A stretch of DNA of 44,461 nucleotides from an uncultured Lachnospiraceae bacterium (GCA_910585715.1 CAJUEX010000025.1:1-44461), one strand, 5' to 3'; positions 34,269 to 42,915 are shown, counted from the first letter of the stretch. Numbers and translations are program-made. The notes: generated from the sequence alone by a model not told the origin.

Positions 34269-34305
34269 GTTAGTGCAGGGCTCCGGTTATCCCTTTAAAA
34301 AATGA

Positions 34306-34334
34306 TTGAAAATTATCAGAATTTTTAGTAAAAT
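34306..34334 (+). promoter_or_regulatory. Promoter of EF-G-like gene
   Basis: TTGAAA at 34306-34311, 17-bp spacer, TAAAAT at 34329-34334, giving a leader of about 80 nt. A TATAAT at 34402 is too close to the start codon to serve. Confidence 0.6.
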
Positions 34335-34419
34335 ATCCATATGGTGTTGGTATTGTAAATTCATTTTCAAAATACTTTCGGCAAATTATCAAAAATAATA
34401 ATATAATGGAGGGAATTAT

Positions 34420-36510
34420 ATGAAAGTTTACACAACTGAAAAGATTCGTAATATTGTGCTGCTTGGGCACGGGGGCAGCGGTAAGACCAGTCTGACGGAG
34501 GCCATGGCATATCTGGCAGGGCTTACTTCCAGAATGGGAAAGGTGCCCGATAAAAATACCATTAGTGATTTTGGAAAAGAAGAGCAGAAGAGACAGTTTT
34601 CCATCAGCACCACCATGGTTCCCATAGAGTGGGAGGATACTAAAATCAATATTTTAGATACGCCGGGCTATTTTGATTTCGTAGGAGAAGTGGAGGAAGC
34701 AGCGGCGGCGGCAGATGCAGCCATTATTGTAGTGTCCGGTAAGGCCGGCGTGGAAGTAGGCACGAAAAAGGCATGGGAGCTTTGCGAAAAGAACAAGCTG
34801 CCCAGAATGTTCTTTGTAACGGATATGGATGTGGACAATGCTTCTTTCAGACAGGTAGTGGAAGATTTAACCGAATTGTATGGTAAAAAAATCGCACCTT
34901 TCCATTTTCCAATCCGTGAAAATGAAAAGTTTGTAGGATATGTGAATGTAGTAAGCCAGACCGGAAACAGATGGAATGGAAAGGATGTTACGGAATGTGA
35001 AATTCCTGATTACAGCATGCCCCTTTTGGAGGGTTATCGGGAAACATTGCTAGAAGCGGTGGCAGAAACTTCTGAAGAGATGATGGACAGATATTTTAAC
35101 GGAGAAACTTTTTCAGAGGCAGAAATCAGGGCGGCTCTTCGGAGCAATGTGCAGGACGGCAGCATTGTACCTATTTCCATGGGCTCCAATCTGCTGTGTC
35201 AGGGTATTTATACACTTTTGGATGATATTGTTAAATATATGCCCAGTCCGGAAAACTGTAAGATAGCAGGCGTAAACTTAAAGACAAATGAAATATTTGA
35301 AGCAAATTATGATTTTTCAAAAGCAAAATCCGGCTTTATATTTAAGACCATTGTGGACCCTTTTATCGGAAAATACTCTCTGATTAAAGTGTGCTCCGGC
35401 GTATTTAAGACGGATGATTTAGTGTATAACAGGGAAAAGGAAGTAGAGGAAAAAATCGGCAAGCTGTATGTGCTTCAGGGCAACAAGCCCATAGAGGTGC
35501 CGGAGCTTCATGCAGGAGATATCGGCGCTCTTGCCAAGTTTACAGCAGCAAGAACCGGAAACAGCATTTCCACCAAGGCAACTACTGTACAGTACGGAAA
35601 GATTCAGATTTCCACCCCCTATACATATATGCGTTACAAAGTAAAAAACAAAGGCGACATTGATAAGGTGTCCCAGTCCCTGCAGAAGATGATGCACGAA
35701 GACTTGACATTAAAATCCGTAAATGATTCCGAAAACGGACAGATGCTCTTATACGGAATGGGTGACCAGCATTTGGAAGTGGCAGTAAGCCGTCTTTTAA
35801 ATGAGTATAAGGTAGAGGTTGAATTATCCAAGCCGAAAATCGCCTTTAAGGAAACCATCCGGAAAAAGTCAGACGTGGAATCCAAATATAAAAAGCAGTC
35901 CGGAGGCCATGGGCAATACGGTCATGTAAAAATGCGCTTTGAGCCTTCCGGAGATTTGGAAACACCTTATGTATTTGAACAGGTAGTAGTGGGAGGAGCT
36001 ATTCCCAAGAATTTCTTCCCGGCAGTGGAAAAGGGTATGCAGGAGTCTGTTTTATCAGGTCCGTTGGCTGCTTATCCGGTAGTGGGAGTAAAGGGCATTT
36101 TGTATGACGGCTCCTATCATGATGTGGATTCCTCTGAAATGGCATTTAAAAAGGCAACCATCCAGGCATTTAAAAAAGGCTTTATGGAAGCTTCGCCGGT
36201 ATTGTTAGAGCCTATCGCCTCCCTGAAGGTAGTGGTTCCCGATGAATTTACGGGAGATGTTATGGGAGACTTAAATAAGAGGCGGGGAAGGGTGCTTGGA
36301 ATGAATCCGCTTCCGGACGGCAAGCAGATGATTGAAGCGGATATTCCCATGCTGGGACTTTACGGATATTGCACCACCTTACGTTCCATGACAGGAGGCT
36401 ATGGAGAATATTCCTATGAATTTGCCAGATATGAGCAGGCTCCAAGCGACATTCAGGAAAAAGAAGTGGCGGCAAGGGCAAATAAGCTGGCTAAGGATGA
36501 TGAAGATTAA
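34420..36510 (+). CDS. EF-G-like translational GTPase paralogue
   Basis: 696-residue protein with the five-domain plan of elongation factor G. G1 is GHGGSGKTS (about residues 16-24), G3 is LDTPGYFDF (usually DTPGH), and the G4 NKxD motif reads TDMD. The tail includes GHGQYGHVKMRFEP and the domain V segment GDVMGDLNKRRGRVLGM. These changes mark it as the second EF-G-like family found next to, not instead of, the housekeeping fusA in many clostridia. Its role is not established; ribosome rescue, recycling or stress translation are possibilities. GGAGGG just before the ATG is a strong ribosome site. It is monocistronic. Confidence 0.88.
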   Translation: MKVYTTEKIRNIVLLGHGGSGKTSLTEAMAYLAGLTSRMGKVPDKNTISDFGKEEQKRQFSISTTMVPIEWEDTKINILDTPGYFDFVGEVEEAAAAADAAIIVVSGKAGVEVGTKKAWELCEKNKLPRMFFVTDMDVDNASFRQVVEDLTELYGKKIAPFHFPIRENEKFVGYVNVVSQTGNRWNGKDVTECEIPDYSMPLLEGYRETLLEAVAETSEEMMDRYFNGETFSEAEIRAALRSNVQDGSIVPISMGSNLLCQGIYTLLDDIVKYMPSPENCKIAGVNLKTNEIFEANYDFSKAKSGFIFKTIVDPFIGKYSLIKVCSGVFKTDDLVYNREKEVEEKIGKLYVLQGNKPIEVPELHAGDIGALAKFTAARTGNSISTKATTVQYGKIQISTPYTYMRYKVKNKGDIDKVSQSLQKMMHEDLTLKSVNDSENGQMLLYGMGDQHLEVAVSRLLNEYKVEVELSKPKIAFKETIRKKSDVESKYKKQSGGHGQYGHVKMRFEPSGDLETPYVFEQVVVGGAIPKNFFPAVEKGMQESVLSGPLAAYPVVGVKGILYDGSYHDVDSSEMAFKKATIQAFKKGFMEASPVLLEPIASLKVVVPDEFTGDVMGDLNKRRGRVLGMNPLPDGKQMIEADIPMLGLYGYCTTLRSMTGGYGEYSYEFARYEQAPSDIQEKEVAARANKLAKDDED

Positions 36511-36535
36511 AGTTTAAAAAGATTTTGTTTTTATG

Positions 36536-36605
36536 AGTATTTGAAAATTATGCCCACCCGCTAACAGGTGGGCATAACTTATCAAATACTTGTTGGGCTT
36601 TTTTT
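36536..36605 (+). terminator. Long terminator hairpin after EF-G-like gene
   Basis: Inner stem ATGCCCACC (36550-36558) / GGTGGGCAT (36567-36575), extended by an outer stem AGTATTTGA (36536-36544) / TCAAATACT (36582-36590). A seven-T run follows at 36599-36605. Confidence 0.8.
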
Positions 36606-36722
36606 GAGGTATGTACGAACCATGTTGAAATAAATTCGTAAAATATGCCAACACTATATATCATGTGGGCTTCTGCTGCTTTGCAAACTTTTTTAGCTCA
36701 AAGTCGGGCACGAGAATTTCAG

Positions 36723-36771
36723 TAACAGTTCAGACAACAGATTTTCCGACAGGTACTGGAAGGAATTGTTA
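36723..36771 (+). repeat. Dispersed TAACAGTTC inverted-repeat element, copy 3
   Basis: TAACAGTTC (36723-36731) pairs with GAATTGTTA (36763-36771) with one wobble; the interior ACA-CAGATTTTCCGACAGG closely matches copy 2 at 27603. The rest of this 391-bp gap (36606-36722, 36772-36811) shows nothing recognisable. Confidence 0.6.
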
Positions 36772-36811
36772 GAATTTTACAAAAATTTATAATAACTTTA
36801 GAAGCATTCTA

Positions 36812-36840
36812 TTGACAAACTCACTTTTACGACTTATTGT
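36812..36840 (+). promoter_or_regulatory. Promoter of the 553-residue membrane protein gene
   Basis: Consensus TTGACA at 36812-36817, 17-bp spacer, TATTGT at 36835-36840. Confidence 0.55.
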
Positions 36841-36901
36841 ATTATAAAAATAATACAAGGAAAACAGTTCTTGAAAGAGGAAAGGAAAATTAGAAAAGAA
36901 A

Positions 36902-38563
36902 ATGGGAAAAGAGAAAAAGAAAAAAGAGAAATCAGGCAAAAATTTTATTGGCATAAAGATACTTGCAATACTTATTTTACTGGTGGCAGCTTTTATTTAT
37001 TATTACGTGACCCTGCCGGCTGTCAATATTCATTCTGTAGGCTTTTGGTGGTTTATTATTGGTGCGGTGATTATCATCACTACTGCAGGTGTCCTATGGA
37101 AGTCCATAAAGGAAAAAAGGGCAAAAATAATAATTGTTGATTCAAAAACCGCAATGGGTCCATGGAAATACGGCTATTATCTGGTTGTAGTTTTGGTTAT
37201 TATTTTTGCGATTGGGACATTTCTTGGCTCGCCCATTATCAATGCAAAAAAATACCAGTCCCTTTTGGATGTGGAAACGAGAACATTCACAGAGGATATT
37301 TCCCAGGTGGACTACGACACCATACCACTTCTTGATAAGGATTCCGCCTCTCTGTTGGGAGACCGGAAAATGGGAAGCATGGTGGATATGGTGTCCCAGT
37401 TTGAAGTGGCAGACGATTATTCACAAATAAATTACAAAGGAAAACCGGTACGGGTTACCCCTTTGGAATACGCAAGTCCTATTAAATGGTTTACCAATCA
37501 AAAGGATGGTATCCCAGCCTATATCTTAATTGATATGGCAACCCAGAATACAGAATGCATCAAGCTTTCTCAGGGTATTAAATATTCCAAATCCGAATAT
37601 TTTAACCGGAATATTTACAGGCACCTGCGTTTCCGTTATCCCACCGCTATTTTTGCAGACCAGATTTTCTTTGAAATTGATGAAGAAGGAATCCCTTACT
37701 GGATTTGTCCCATTAAAAAATTCAATGTGGGGCTGTTTGGCGGCGAAACTGTTGACAGCGTTGTGATTTGTAATGCCATCAGCGGGGAATGTGAAAAATA
37801 TAAAGCCGGCGAAGTGCCGCAGTGGGTAGATAAAGTCTATCAGGCAGAGCTGCTTATGAATTTATATGATTATTCCGGTATATATAAGCATGGATTTTTC
37901 AACAGTGTGCTGGGGCAAAAGGACTGCCTGCAGACAACAAACGGCTATAATTATATAGCCTTAGAGGATGATGTATGGGTGTATTCCGGCGTTACTTCCG
38001 TAAACGGGGACCAATCCAACGTTGGTTTTGTGCTTATGAACCAGAGAACCATGGAAACCCGTTTTTATCAGGTGGAAGGCGCCATTGAAGATTCTGCTAT
38101 GGCTTCTGCGGAAGGGCAGGTTCAGAACCTAGGTTATCGCGCAACCTTCCCGCTTTTGTTGAATATTGCAGATGAGCCCACTTATTTTATGGCATTAAAG
38201 GACGAAAGCGGCCTTGTAAAGAAATATGCCATGGTGAATATTGGAAAATACCAGTGGGTAGCCATTGGCGATACGGTAAAGGAGTGTGAAAAGGAATATA
38301 ACCGCCTGCTCAATACCAACGGCATTGCAGCAGTGGAAACAGGAACCAGCGAAACCATAACCGGAAAGCTTTCTGCCTGTGCTTCCATAGTTATTGAGGG
38401 CAATACCCATTTCTATTTAAGCATAGAAGGAAGGGAAGAAATCTTTGACGTGGATATTACCAATCCCAATGTGCTGAATATTGTGAAATACAATCCGGGA
38501 GACAGGATTACCATTACCTATATGGCAGGAGATAATCTGCTGACGGTGACAGAAGTGAAATAG
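36902..38563 (+). CDS. Large membrane-anchored protein, unknown function
   Basis: 553 residues. A Lys-rich cytoplasmic N-terminus (residues 2-13) leads into three transmembrane helices (about 17-37, 46-64 and 90-108). A long extracytoplasmic domain of about 440 residues follows. It contains FEIDEEGIPYWICPIKKFNVGLFGGETVDSV, SGECEKYKAGEVPQWVD and, near the end, a small beta-rich domain (TITGKLSACASIVIEGNTHFYLSIEG...). No catalytic motif is recognised. The gene has a promoter and ends at a very stable hairpin, so it is monocistronic. A cell-envelope role is likely from topology only. Confidence 0.75.
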   Translation: MGKEKKKKEKSGKNFIGIKILAILILLVAAFIYYYVTLPAVNIHSVGFWWFIIGAVIIITTAGVLWKSIKEKRAKIIIVDSKTAMGPWKYGYYLVVVLVIIFAIGTFLGSPIINAKKYQSLLDVETRTFTEDISQVDYDTIPLLDKDSASLLGDRKMGSMVDMVSQFEVADDYSQINYKGKPVRVTPLEYASPIKWFTNQKDGIPAYILIDMATQNTECIKLSQGIKYSKSEYFNRNIYRHLRFRYPTAIFADQIFFEIDEEGIPYWICPIKKFNVGLFGGETVDSVVICNAISGECEKYKAGEVPQWVDKVYQAELLMNLYDYSGIYKHGFFNSVLGQKDCLQTTNGYNYIALEDDVWVYSGVTSVNGDQSNVGFVLMNQRTMETRFYQVEGAIEDSAMASAEGQVQNLGYRATFPLLLNIADEPTYFMALKDESGLVKKYAMVNIGKYQWVAIGDTVKECEKEYNRLLNTNGIAAVETGTSETITGKLSACASIVIEGNTHFYLSIEGREEIFDVDITNPNVLNIVKYNPGDRITITYMAGDNLLTVTEVK

Positions 38564-38605
38564 AATAAGCTTATAAAAAATAAGAAAGGTTTTTCAATAA
38601 ATAAT

Positions 38606-38662
38606 AGAAGCCGGCATGGTATATAAAAGTTCTGAAGACTTTTATATACCATGCCGGCTTCT
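38606..38662 (+). terminator. Perfect 25-bp stem hairpin
   Basis: 38606-38630 is exactly complementary to 38638-38662 around the 7-nt loop TCTGAAG. A short TTTT follows at 38665-38668. Probably the terminator of the preceding gene, though the stem is much longer than needed. Confidence 0.75.
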
Positions 38663-38890
38663 GCGTTTTCTCAATTGGTTTCCCATTGTTTTTTTATCGA
38701 TAATTCCCAAAGCAAACTGTAAATTGAAAAATCCACATTTATATATGTATTATAAAAACTAAGATTAAGCCCAAAACTGTTTGAGAAAATGGTCGGATGA
38801 TTGTTGACTTTTAAATATGTATTTCCAAAATTATTATTGTTTAAACAGATAATAGGATTTATGATTTTTAAATTTATAAACAATAGTTTA

Positions 38891-38919
38891 TTGACAATTG
38901 ACAATTTATGGATTAAAAT
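38891..38919 (+). promoter_or_regulatory. Promoter of the VgrG/PAAR-like cluster
   Basis: Consensus TTGACA at 38891-38896, 17-bp spacer, TAAAAT at 38914-38919; a second TTGACA overlaps at 38898. The transcript would start near 38926, about 110 nt before the first spike gene. The surrounding gap 38664-39036 is extremely AT-rich and shows no other feature. Confidence 0.65.
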
Positions 38920-39036
38920 AAATATCAATAAACTTCATAAATATGGAGCCTGGAAAGATAAAAAAATTATACATATGAAGAAATACGAATTTAAGAGGTA
39001 TTATAAAGAAATACATATACAAAGAAGAGGGAAAGA

Positions 39037-40440
39037 ATGTTCAGAATTGGAACTGTTGAATTTTTAATTGTAAAAGAGTGTAATATTGAAATTAGGATTA
39101 ATTCCCATGGACATGGAACCATTGCCGGAGTCGTTTCATGCAGGGAGGAAGATAAAGTGATGGAGCTGATGCACTCTGAGCAAATAGAGCAGATTATTTA
39201 TGAAACGGAACAAAACAGCCCACAAGTATTATTTTCAGGTCTGATAGAAAGTGTTTCCGTCCATAAGGAGGGCAGGCTGTTAGAGGCAAAAATCGTGCTG
39301 ACAGGAGCCACCAGACAGCTGGATATGGTAAGAAAAACAAGAACATTTCAGGACATATCCATGTCATACGGAAATTTGTTAGAGTATATGAATCTGTCCT
39401 GTAACGGTGAAATCATCCCTTGTGTGGATGTGGAAAAAACAATTGACGATCTTATTGTACAATATCAGGAAACGGACTGGGAGTTTTTAAAGAGACTGGC
39501 TTCCGGATTCCGTACCTGCCTGTATCCGGACATCTATACGAAAAAAATGGTGTGTTATTTTGGGCTTCCAAATCAAAAGAACAACGAAAATATTACTATA
39601 ATGAATTATGGCGTTGACAGTGACCACTCTGAATACCGGAAAAAAAGGGAAAACGGAGTGGAGGATATTATAGAGGAGGATTGCCGGATATATAAAATAA
39701 CAACCCGCAATACGATAAAGCTGGCAGAAGAAATCCATATAAAGGGAATGGTATTATGGGTAAAAAGTGTGTCAATCCGTTTGGAAAAAGGGGAGCTTTT
39801 ATATACTTGCCAGCTGGTTCGGAAAAAAGGCTTAACCAGCATAAAAAAATACAATGAAAAAATAATTGGTGCCTCCTTGGATGCATACGTGGTAAAAGCA
39901 AATGCCGATAAGGTAAAAGTACATATTCCATGTGATGCAAAGAAAGAGCCGGTGAATGGAAAGTGGTTTTTATATTCAACGGTATTTTCCTCACCGGATG
40001 GGACGGGATGGTATTGCATGCCGGAAGAAAACGACAGAGTAAGACTGTATTTTCCGGATGAAAAGGAAGAAAACGGGTACATTATCAGCGCAGTTCATGA
40101 AAATATCGGACAGGCTAACGAATATCAGGAAAATGCCAGAACAAATCCGGATAATAAAAGCATTTGCACCAGATTTGGAAAGCAGATAGAGCTTACCCCC
40201 ACCCGGATATCCATAACCAATAATCAGGGGATGCAAATTGTTCTGGACGATGATTCCGGCATACAAATGATTAGCGATAAAGATATTGTTATGGAGTCTG
40301 AGGGCACAATCAATGTGGTAAGCGCAAGTGATACAGTGTCCATGACCGCACTTAAGGCAATTGAATTGAAACAGGGAAATTCCAAAATCATGTTAAAGGA
40401 TAATATTATTGTAGAAGGGGCAAAGTTTAAGGTGCAGTAA
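39037..40440 (+). CDS. VgrG-like spike protein of a contractile injection system, copy 1
   Basis: 467 residues with the fused gp27-gp5 plan of VgrG/Pvc8 spikes. The gp27-like part (about 1-290) contains the family hallmark YQETDWEFLKRLAS, with Glu145. An OB-fold gp5-like part follows (about 300-357; WFLYSTVFSSPDGTGWYCMP...DRVRLYFP). The C-terminal ~90 residues are short repeated strands (GIQMISDKDIVMESEGTINVVSA...) typical of the trimeric beta-helix needle. No effector domain is attached. It is shorter than proteobacterial VgrG (600+ residues) and closer in style to phage gene D/eCIS spikes. GAGGG precedes the ATG; the next VgrG starts on the last base of its stop. Confidence 0.85.
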   Translation: MFRIGTVEFLIVKECNIEIRINSHGHGTIAGVVSCREEDKVMELMHSEQIEQIIYETEQNSPQVLFSGLIESVSVHKEGRLLEAKIVLTGATRQLDMVRKTRTFQDISMSYGNLLEYMNLSCNGEIIPCVDVEKTIDDLIVQYQETDWEFLKRLASGFRTCLYPDIYTKKMVCYFGLPNQKNNENITIMNYGVDSDHSEYRKKRENGVEDIIEEDCRIYKITTRNTIKLAEEIHIKGMVLWVKSVSIRLEKGELLYTCQLVRKKGLTSIKKYNEKIIGASLDAYVVKANADKVKVHIPCDAKKEPVNGKWFLYSTVFSSPDGTGWYCMPEENDRVRLYFPDEKEENGYIISAVHENIGQANEYQENARTNPDNKSICTRFGKQIELTPTRISITNNQGMQIVLDDDSGIQMISDKDIVMESEGTINVVSASDTVSMTALKAIELKQGNSKIMLKDNIIVEGAKFKVQ

Positions 40441-41765
40441 TGACAGAAAAAAAGGAATGTATCACCCAGAGCCAAATCAGGCTGACCGGAGCCATATGTC
40501 TGAATCACATAAAATATGCAGACATGAAAGTGCTGCCCAATGAACACGGATATGCAAAAGTATCTGTCCTTGTGGACCGGGACGTATCGGAAAGAATAAA
40601 AAGGGCGGATTTGAGTCAGCCGGTAAAAATTCTGGCAGAGGATAAGGTCTTATTTTGCGGAGTGGTTCAAAATGTCAGCTGGCATTTTGAAGGTCAGGCA
40701 GTACATTTGGAAGTTGAGCTTGCTTCTCTTAGCATATTGCTGGACTGCAGGAAAAAGAAGAAATCATTTCAAAACAGCAAAATGACTTTTGGCAGCATTA
40801 TAAAAAATGTGATAAACGGAGAGCATCCCGGTGAGGTGAGTGTTTATGCCGAAGATTTTCAGATAGAAGCTCCTGTTTATCAATTTCAGGAAACGGACTG
40901 GCAGTTTATACGAAGAATGGTAGCCGGACTTGGCAGCTGTGTTTATCCGGATGTGGCAGACAGTCATCTTTCCATAGCAATCGGAATGAAAAATACTGCA
41001 CAGACAATAACAATAGACAGCGCTGATTATGATTTTGGTGTGAGCGGCGATTATTTTTCGGAAGAAAAGCTATATGCCATGGTTGACAAATCGTTGTTTA
41101 TATTTTACAGGATAGAATCTTATGAAAATTTACAAATTGGTCAGAAAGTCATATTTAGAAACAGGAATATGAGCATATTGGAAAAAAGCATGTTTTTAAA
41201 AGGCGCCCAATTGATTTTTCGGTACAAGCTGGGAAATGAAAAAAGCTGCTTTTTAAACAGATATTCAAACCCTCTGCTTTCCGGAATGGCTGTATCGGGA
41301 AAAGTGCTTGCTGCAAAGAACCAGCTTTTGAAAATTCATTTAGATATGGATGAAAATCAAAAGGAGGAAGAGGCATATTGGTATGAGTGGGTGCCAGAAA
41401 CCGGAAACGTCATGTATTGCATGCCCCAAAAGGGCACAAGGGTCCAGCTTTATTTTCCAAGTGAAAAAGAAAACTCCGCCATAGCCATAAGCTGCATTCG
41501 TGAAAACGGAGAAGAATGCAGCCATATGAGCAATACGGATAATAAGTATTTTGCAAATGAAAGCGGGAAACAGTTTTGTCTGAAGGAATCGGAGCTTGGA
41601 TTTATGAATGACAGCAAAGAGAACAGTCTTATAGAGGATGACAAGACAGGGTTGAAAATCACCGGCAAGCAGGAAATAACCATGATATCCGGCGAGAAAA
41701 TAGAGTGGAAGGCAAATAAGATTGTGTTAAATACGCCTGTGGAAATAAAAATGATACGAGGATAA
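40440..41765 (+). CDS. VgrG-like spike protein of a contractile injection system, copy 2
   Basis: 441 residues, a diverged tandem paralogue of the preceding protein. It keeps FQETDWQFIRRMVAG (Glu151) in the gp27-like part, an OB-fold segment at about 309-359 (YWYEWVPETGNVMYCMPQKG...VQLYFP) and a shorter beta-helix end (LKITGKQEITMISGEKIEWKANKIVLN). The overlap TAATG couples the two genes. Spikes are homotrimers, so two genes imply either two alternative spikes carrying different cargo or a mixed trimer. No effector extension is present. Confidence 0.83.
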   Translation: MTEKKECITQSQIRLTGAICLNHIKYADMKVLPNEHGYAKVSVLVDRDVSERIKRADLSQPVKILAEDKVLFCGVVQNVSWHFEGQAVHLEVELASLSILLDCRKKKKSFQNSKMTFGSIIKNVINGEHPGEVSVYAEDFQIEAPVYQFQETDWQFIRRMVAGLGSCVYPDVADSHLSIAIGMKNTAQTITIDSADYDFGVSGDYFSEEKLYAMVDKSLFIFYRIESYENLQIGQKVIFRNRNMSILEKSMFLKGAQLIFRYKLGNEKSCFLNRYSNPLLSGMAVSGKVLAAKNQLLKIHLDMDENQKEEEAYWYEWVPETGNVMYCMPQKGTRVQLYFPSEKENSAIAISCIRENGEECSHMSNTDNKYFANESGKQFCLKESELGFMNDSKENSLIEDDKTGLKITGKQEITMISGEKIEWKANKIVLNTPVEIKMIRG

Positions 41766-41772
41766 AAAAAGC

Positions 41773-42378
41773 ATGTATCCGTTAGAACAATGGGAAGAAT
41801 ACGTAGAAGGGCTGTCCAAAGGGCAGATGAAAGAAGCTCTGGGAACGATAATCTCCGAATATCGGAAAAATGAGGAAAAAATCCGAAAAGAGCTTATGGA
41901 AGCCGTGGAAAAGGTTCTAAAGGCATATGGGTCAGCCTGCCAAAAGGAGAAAAAAGGAAAATTAAAGGTTCTCCAGTTTAGCTACTTAAATTTAAGTGTG
42001 CTGAAGGGCGACTTTGAAATACATATAGAAGCCTTTGATAATAGCCTTTATTTAAACAGGCATCAGGTGAGCGGCTGCTGGAAAGCCGGTATTGTATATG
42101 ACCGTTATGAGGAATATGCGGCATTCCTCATAAAGAAGTGCGAGCAGAATGTAAAAGGTTTTTCCTACAAAGAAAAACAGGAATTGAGAAGAAAGGCGGC
42201 TTTTGATTTTCATATGATAACCCTGAGAATAATTGCAGAACATGCGGCCGGGATTATGGAGCTGGAGAGTTTTCAAAGGCTGGATGTGGAGCCGCAGGGG
42301 ATGATTTCCTTTGGAGGATATATGAGTGAAAGTATGCCGTTGTGCTTTTGGGATTTCAAAGAGGATGAGAATGGATGA
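41773..42378 (+). CDS. Uncharacterised protein in VgrG/PAAR-like cluster
   Basis: 201 residues, not recognised. An N-terminal charged helical section (about 1-65, coiled-coil-like, GQMKEALGTIISEYRKNEEKIRKE) precedes an alpha/beta section with aromatic and acidic residues (FEIHIEAFDNSLYLNRHQVSG) and a final helical part. It has no signal peptide or membrane helix, so it is cytoplasmic. It starts 7 nt after the second VgrG gene with GAGG upstream and overlaps the next gene by 4 nt. Position among spike and adaptor genes suggests a cargo adaptor or chaperone; this is inference. Confidence 0.7.
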   Translation: MYPLEQWEEYVEGLSKGQMKEALGTIISEYRKNEEKIRKELMEAVEKVLKAYGSACQKEKKGKLKVLQFSYLNLSVLKGDFEIHIEAFDNSLYLNRHQVSGCWKAGIVYDRYEEYAAFLIKKCEQNVKGFSYKEKQELRRKAAFDFHMITLRIIAEHAAGIMELESFQRLDVEPQGMISFGGYMSESMPLCFWDFKEDENG

Positions 42379-42914
42379 GATATTTTTTGCTTGAGGAGGA
42401 TAAAAACTATGTAAACAGGGTAAAGGTACGTAACTGGACGAAGAAGATTTCTGCCAAAATCCTGTATAACAAATCTTATTTCCAAATACCGAAAAGAATT
42501 GTCATGGAAATAGAACCAAATCCCAAAACGGATTTTGTAGATTTTATCATGGTGCCGTTTCTTATGGTTTCTGAAAAAGTAAAAAAGGTAATAGATGTAT
42601 TTGAACCCAATATGCAGTACCGGGAGATTGTGCTGCTGGATAAAAAATATGAAAAAGCAGAGGTGTATTATCTTCCCGTTTTAAAGGAAATGAATTGTCT
42701 TGGGAAGAATACAGTATTTAATCTGGACCATAGCATCATAAAAAAGCCTGTATTAAATAGAGGGAAAGCAGAGGATAAAAGTATTTTCCGGCTTACGGAA
42801 GGCCCTGCCTCTGTGTGTATTGTGAGGATGGATTTGTTGGAGTGTCTGCTGAGGCGGGAAGCATACGGCTTTTTAATCAGTGAGCCGGAATATGAACGGG
42901 AAGGAGAAGAATGA
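42375..42914 (+). CDS. Imm11/DUF1629-like protein
   Basis: 179 residues. The central segment, FIMVPFLMVSEKVKKVIDVFEPNMQYREIVLLDKK..., followed by YYLPVL and NCLGKNTVFNLD, follows the pattern of Imm11 (DUF1629): a beta-strand pair, FLVSxKxKxxLxxxxP, and a YYLLxVxxxxDCLD core. Imm11 members are listed as immunity proteins to secreted toxins, but occur widely with polymorphic-toxin and injection-system genes. It overlaps the previous gene by ATGA and is followed after 1 nt by the PAAR-like gene. It could protect the producer or act as a cargo handler. The recognition is by eye and moderate. Confidence 0.6.
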   Translation: MRYFLLEEDKNYVNRVKVRNWTKKISAKILYNKSYFQIPKRIVMEIEPNPKTDFVDFIMVPFLMVSEKVKKVIDVFEPNMQYREIVLLDKKYEKAEVYYLPVLKEMNCLGKNTVFNLDHSIIKKPVLNRGKAEDKSIFRLTEGPASVCIVRMDLLECLLRREAYGFLISEPEYEREGEE

Positions 42915-42915
42915 A

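Noticed and set aside
34402..34407. TATAAT as -10 of the EF-G-like gene
   Set aside because: It is 12 bp before the ATG, so the transcript would lack the strong GGAGGG ribosome site; the promoter at 34306-34334 fits better.
38801..39067. 88-codon plus-strand open frame before the first VgrG gene
   Set aside because: It spans the predicted promoter, lies in extremely AT-rich DNA, lacks a ribosome site and ends inside the VgrG gene.
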